From Muscardinus avellanarius (taxonomy: Eukaryota; Chordata; Mammalia; Rodentia; Gliridae): a stretch of 64,000 nucleotides of DNA. A program made the position numbers and the translations under genes. Below, in pieces: positions 59,964 to 64,000 of this stretch; the first letter of the stretch is position 1; every line of letters begins with the position of its first letter. The stretch is taken from the NCBI GenBank assembly GCA_963383645.1, contig OY726558.1, positions 183,761,634 through 183,825,633 on the forward strand, written 5' to 3'. A model generated the notes under the pieces. The model worked only from the letters and a program-made list of their open reading frames with translations, made no database searches and had not been told where the DNA came from.

Positions 59964-60782
59964 TCACTTGTTTATTCTTGCTTTAATTTCCTGAGCTTTG
60001 GAGGTTTTGTTGAGAAAGTTACTGCCTGTGCCAATATGTTGTAGTGTTGGACCTATGCTCTCCTCTACTAACTTCCCAGTTTCAGGTCTAATTTCTAAGT
60101 CTTTGATCCATCTTGAGTTGATTCCTGTGTTTGGTGAGATATAGGGGTTTAGATTCATCTTTTTACAAATGGTTAGCCAGTTCTCCCAGCACCACTTGTT
60201 GAAAAGGCTGTCTTTTCTCCAGCGTATGTGTTTGGCCCCTTTGTCAAAGATTAATTGACTAAAGATGTGTGGGTTTGTTTCTGTATCTTCTATTCTAATC
60301 CACTGGTCAGTATATCTGTTTTTGTGCCAGTACCATGCTGTTTTTACTACTATTGCTCTATAGTATATTTTGAAGTCTGGGATTGTAATGCCTCCTGCGT
60401 GTTTCTTGTTATTGAGAATTGCTTTGGCTATTCTGGGTCTTTTCTTTCTCCATATAACATTCATGATTGATTTTTCTAGGTCTCTGAAGAATGTCACTGG
60501 TATTTTAATGGGAATTGCATTGAATCTATAGATTAGTTTTGGCAGAATGGCCATTTTGATGATATTTATTCTGCCTATCCATGAGCACGGGAGATCTTTC
60601 CATCTTCCAAGGTCTTCTTCAATTTCTTTCTTTAATGTTTTATAGTTTTTGTTGTAGAGGTCTTTTACATCTTGGGTTAGGTTTATTCCTAGGTATTTTA
60701 TTGGTTTTGAGGTTATAGTGAATGGAATTGTTTTCTTTGTTTCTTTCATTGTGGATTCGTTGTTGGCATAAAGAAAAGCCAC
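59964..60782 (-). pseudogene. L1 ORF2p C-terminal region, truncated (first part)
   Basis: An open stretch of 272 codons carries landmarks found downstream of the RT domain: [60 protein letters not shown] and NKWCWENW. There is no start codon of its own and nothing of the endonuclease or RT catalytic core precedes it; the upstream sequence is 5'UTR. It therefore cannot encode a working ORF2 protein. Confidence 0.9.
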
Positions 60783-60783
60783 T

Positions 60784-62049
60784 GTCTGGTTTCACCGCTA
60801 TTAGATTCTGTACAATTCCCAGGTTCTACGAAATTTCAACCTGTAGTCAGCACCTCTGCACTCAACACCCTAGTCTCCGGCCTGTGCTTCCCTACAGCAG
60901 GAGTGGAGGATGTCCAAAGTGGACTTGGAACCTTCCCCTGAGGTCCTGTGCAGATATTGTGTCTCAACAGATTTTCCTGTGTCTCTGGAAATTCCAACTA
61001 GGCTAGCCGGTGTGGTCCCAGGATGTACCCTGGGCTAGGGAATGCTGGTTCCTGGATACCCACACTTACTGCCAGAGCTCTGTCTATTCCGAGTGCAGGC
61101 TGGGTGTGCTGCTATTACTGTACCCAGGTGTGAGTGGGTGCAGCTGCCTCGTACCTGCTGCTATGCCCTTCCAAGGTGCATTGGGCTGAGCATCAGGCTA
61201 CCGGGCGGGCGAGAACTCCCAGCAGTGGGCCAGGGGCACGGGATAGGTGCACAAGGGTCCGGGTGCACAGGCACTGCACGGTGTCCAGCAATGATCTCTG
61301 CCTCCCACAGGATGTAGAAGCTGGGGGTCCCGAGGGAATTTCACGGGCACACAGAGCTTTCGCTGCCTGGAAGGCAGGCCTCCGGCAAGGTGGATGCCTG
61401 GGTTCCAGTGGGGGACAGGGGCTAGACACACAAGGTAAGCTCCGATTTAGGGGTGGCGGTGGTGCAAGCACTGACTACAAGCAGAGGTCCGGGGTGCAGG
61501 CAGGGTGCGTAAGGACAGTGCTGGGTTCTGAGGCATGGGACAGATGACCCGGGCCAGTGCTGGGGCTGGGGCTGGGGCGCACACTAGGACCCGCACTTTC
61601 CCTGGACACACTCAGGTACCTGACTTCCTTGGTCCAGGTGTCCGTTTCCGTGGGAGTCCCTGTGCTGTTGTGATCCAGTCGCTAGTGAGCACACAGATTT
61701 CTGACATGGGTGCTGCTCGCTGCTTAAGATGAGACTCTATGTTCGTTTTCAGTCTCTGATTATCTTGCCAAGGTGATTTCAGTCAGGGCTCGGGAGTGCC
61801 CTTTGGGCTGGCAGGCAGCTGCTCAGGCAGCCCGCCGGCGGGCGTCCCAATTGTATCTGCAGCAGGTCTGCTGTCTGATCTTTGTTCTTCTTCGAGTTCA
61901 GGGTTCTGCTGAGGTACCTGGATCTGTTTTGGTTCCTGGGATGTATTTATTTTGTTGATTAAGACACTGCTTTCTAAGTAGTTGAACTTTATTTGTTTCA
62001 GCTACTGAGAAGTGCTGTGTCCCTCAGTCGCCATTTTGAAATTCCCCCT
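60784..62049 (-). promoter_or_regulatory. L1 5'UTR (internal promoter region)
   Basis: The segment is GC-rich in an AT-rich background. It starts (62049 side) with an aaaatggcgac YY1-like motif and includes a ggggct repeat at 61559-61578. Several ORFs on both strands here (up to 137 codons) look like by-products of base composition, not genes. Confidence 0.72.
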
Positions 62050-62064
62050 AGAAAGAATATTTTA

Positions 62065-62605
62065 GCATAAATGATTAACATTTGAATTAAACCTAAAATG
62101 TATTGTGGTCAAATGACTATACTTTTACATTAACATCTTTTTCTCTTCACACAATAAGTAATTAACATTTCTTTGACAGTTAAGTGAAAACTGATTTGAC
62201 ATTTCTGACCCCAAATCTTAAATTAGCTTTTTGGGGAAAACAAAAACTTTTATACAGTCCTTCAAATTTTTTCAATTAAAATAAAAGAAGAATGGTACAC
62301 TGGTCATCAACAATTGTGTAAAACTAACACCATATCTGAATGAGCCTGACTATCCTTTACCCTTATACAACTGACATAGTTAAGCCCAGATGTCTCTGCA
62401 GAAGGGTTTCCTCATGCATTTGCCTTTTGGGGGTAATTGGAGATTTTCAGTGTCCTCATGCTCAGTTTTAGAATTGGAGCCCAGCTGACCTGACTCATCA
62501 GGTCCGTCTACATACCAGGAGTGCCAGAGGAACACTCATTACTCAATTGAACTAATAGCCAGATCATAGTAGATCTAACATCATCAGTTCTCTTCTATTA
62601 ATGGG

Positions 62606-62606
<1 letters not shown>
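62065..62606. other. Intronic sequence between two L1 elements
   Basis: Nothing recognised; it separates the 58.9-62.05 kb L1 from the SINE/L1-derivative complex. Confidence 0.45.

Positions 62607-62650
<44 letters not shown>
62607..62650. repeat. (GT)n microsatellite
   Basis: 22 GT units adjoining the SINE half. Confidence 0.97.
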
Positions 62651-62654
<4 letters not shown>

Positions 62655-62730
62655 TTTGTAGTACTGGGAATTGAACCAGGGGACATTATCTGTCCAAGCT
62701 ACACCCTCAGCCCTACTTTTTATTCTTTAT
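62651..62730 (-). mobile_element. SINE ID half, split by the ORF1-only element copy 2
   Basis: tactgggaattgaaccaggg and gctacaccctcagccctact, then the linker antisense tttttattcttta, where the L1 derivative begins. The other half should lie beyond 64000. Confidence 0.78.
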
Positions 62731-64000
62731 TTATTTTTTATTTATTTTATTGGTGCACTGTATTCATACATCATAGTGGGATACAAACTTTTGTAGACAT
62801 ACATGCACACATCGCCCAGTCAGCCCCCACCCGATCCCCACCCCATTCTCTCCCCATCCCTCCCTCCCATGCTTGGCTTAGTGGTTGACATCTAGTATTA
62901 TAGCAATTTATCCAAAATTAAAAATGCTAATCTCACATAAAAGTTTCATTTGTCTGATACCAAGCTTTTGATGATTTAAAGATAACATTTCAATATTTCT
63001 TTTTGCTTTCTTTCTTACCAGAGAATATTTTTTTCTGTTTTTTTAGATGAAACTATCATATATTTATATATTTATTTTTCAGAAAAAAAATCTATCCTAA
63101 TATGGAATATGAATTCTAGATACCCAAAACGATCTTGAAAAAGAACAAAGCTAGCAGATATATATTTTCTGATTTCAAACCATATAAAGCTACAATAATT
63201 GAAACAGTGTAGTACTATTCTAAAGGCAGATATATAAACCATTGGAGTTAAATACAAGCCTAGAGCTAAATTCTTCCCTATATTATCAAGTTATTTTTGA
63301 CAAGGTTTCCACGAACATTTGGTGGTGGAAATAATAATCTTTTAACTAAATATTGTTGAAAAATAATAATTACATGGAAAAGAATAAAATTGGACCCTTA
63401 CCTAATCCCACATACAAGTATTAACTCAAAATAGATAAAAGACCTAAATATAAATCTTAAGACTATAAACTTTTAGAAGAAAATCTGGGTCATAAAACCT
63501 CACAACATTGAAATTGGCAGTGATTTCTTGGATATGATTTCAATGGCACAGGCAACAGAAGAATATACAAACTCCCTAAAAAATAAAAAAAAAAATATTG
63601 TATATCCAAAGACAATGTAAACAGAGTTAAAAGTTACTAATAGAATTGGATAAAATATTTCCAAATGCTATATCTGAAGGTATATTAATATTGTAACTAG
63701 AAATCCTAAAAATTAACAACAATAAAGGCAAACAATACAATTTAGAGATAGGTAAAAGACTAACATAAATAATGAATCTCCACAGATAACCAATCTTAGT
63801 TGTCTGTTGGATGGAAACTCTTGTTTCTCTGGTTCTGGTGAGTGTTACCTATTTCTTCTTTGTAGTTAATCTCTTTGAGTATTTTCTCTAGCGCTGGTTT
63901 TGAAGACATAAATTCCTTCAGTTTCTGTTTGTCATGGAAGCTTCTTATTTCTCCATCTAATTTGATAGAAAGTTTTGCTGGGTAGGAAATTTTTGGCTGG
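62731..64000 (-). mobile_element. ORF1-only L1 derivative, copy 2 (5' part beyond window)
   Basis: About 1.25 kb from the 3' end through the antisense ORF2 piece into ORF1 aligns colinearly with 9299-10550 with only scattered substitutions and one small indel (high-90s percent identity by eye). Its T-rich tail differs from copy 1, and it is inserted in the A-rich linker of a - strand SINE whose ID half lies at 62651-62725. The different flank and tail show a separate insertion event rather than local duplication. Confidence 0.87.
63796..64000 (-). CDS. L1 ORF1p C-terminus, partial (copy 2)
   Basis: The last 68 or so codons of ORF1 are open up to a TAA at 63796-63798 and end FHPTDN as in copy 1. 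Differences include GNTHQNQR in place of GNKHQNQK near the end. The N-terminal part lies beyond the window, so intactness of the full ORF is unknown. Confidence 0.85.
   Translation of the reverse strand, partial: QPKISYPAKLSIKLDGEIRSFHDKQKLKEFMSSKPALEKILKEINYKEEIGNTHQNQRNKSFHPTDN

Larger units (their letters stand above)
58911..62049 (-). mobile_element. L1 with full 5'UTR joined directly to ORF2 C-terminus (internally deleted)
   Basis: On the - strand the element begins near 62049 with gggggaatttcaaaatggcg (YY1-type L1 start). It has a GC-rich 5'UTR of about 1.26 kb to 60783, then jumps into ORF2 at the FLYANNE-like region, runs through the ORF2 C-terminus and ends in a 3'UTR and a weak A-rich tail near 58911. 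ORF1, the endonuclease and the RT core are missing. Imperfect target-site duplications flank it (58896-58910 and 62050-62064, 13 of 15 bases identical), so it inserted as one unit. The 5'UTR is unlike that of the 9.3-12 kb element. Confidence 0.85.
30349..64000 (+). other. GPC5: GPC5 intron downstream of the exon (3' end outside window)
   Basis: It begins with a consensus donor gtaagt. The final exon, expected to encode WMPDDMN-like sequence and the GPI signal, is not found before 64000, so this intron exceeds 33 kb. Confidence 0.8.

Noticed and set aside
61134..61547. 137-codon GC-rich ORF on the + strand, and its antisense partners
   Set aside because: It lies within an L1 5'UTR; open frames on several strands are expected from GC-rich sequence, and no domain is recognised.

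Overview
This is a stretch of mammalian nuclear genome. It is AT-rich and packed with LINE-1, dimeric SINEs, MaLR LTRs, MIRs and microsatellites, with one short spliced coding exon in 64 kb. The SINEs join a B1-like left half to a tRNA-derived (ID-like) right half through an A-rich linker. That is the B1-dID design known from squirrel-related rodents (squirrels, mountain beaver, dormice), so I infer a sciuromorph rodent. The species cannot be fixed from the sequence alone.

The only host protein-coding sequence I can support is one exon at 30189-30348 on the + strand. Its translation and splice signals identify it as a C-terminal exon (probably the penultimate one) of glypican-5 (GPC5), a GPI-anchored heparan sulfate proteoglycan. 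Everything else reads as its two flanking introns, which fits the known very large introns of this gene. Most open reading frames in the window are chance ORFs, microsatellite translations or transposon remnants.

Layout. 1-9.26 kb: old LTRs (MLT1/MaLR), a degenerate L1, several SINEs, a 200-N assembly gap and microsatellites. 9.26-12.06 kb: a complete, young, ORF1-only L1 derivative ('half-L1'-like) on the - strand with target-site duplications, an intact 305-codon ORF1, a YY1-type 5' end and a repeated 5'UTR. It has no ORF2; between ORF1 and its 3' end lies an antisense piece of an old L1 ORF2. 12-30 kb: L1 3' ends, a decayed L1 ORF2, SINEs (one SINE nested in another, with AAT/GAA microsatellites), MIRs and LTRs. 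30.2 kb: GPC5 exon. 30.4-58.9 kb: intron with scattered SINEs, L1 ends, a MaLR, microsatellites and some unique tracts that may be conserved noncoding elements. 58.9-62.05 kb: a - strand L1 with a full 5'UTR fused directly to the ORF2 C-terminal region, lacking ORF1 and the endonuclease/RT part. 62.73-64.0 kb: a second, nearly identical copy of the ORF1-only chimeric element, inserted into the linker of a SINE and cut by the window edge.

The most interesting result is this pair of chimeric ORF1-only elements. They share the same internal antisense junction but sit in unrelated flanks, which implies a mobilised non-autonomous family rather than a single rearranged L1. All calls come from reading the sequence; no database search was run, and repeat-family names and boundaries of old copies are approximate.
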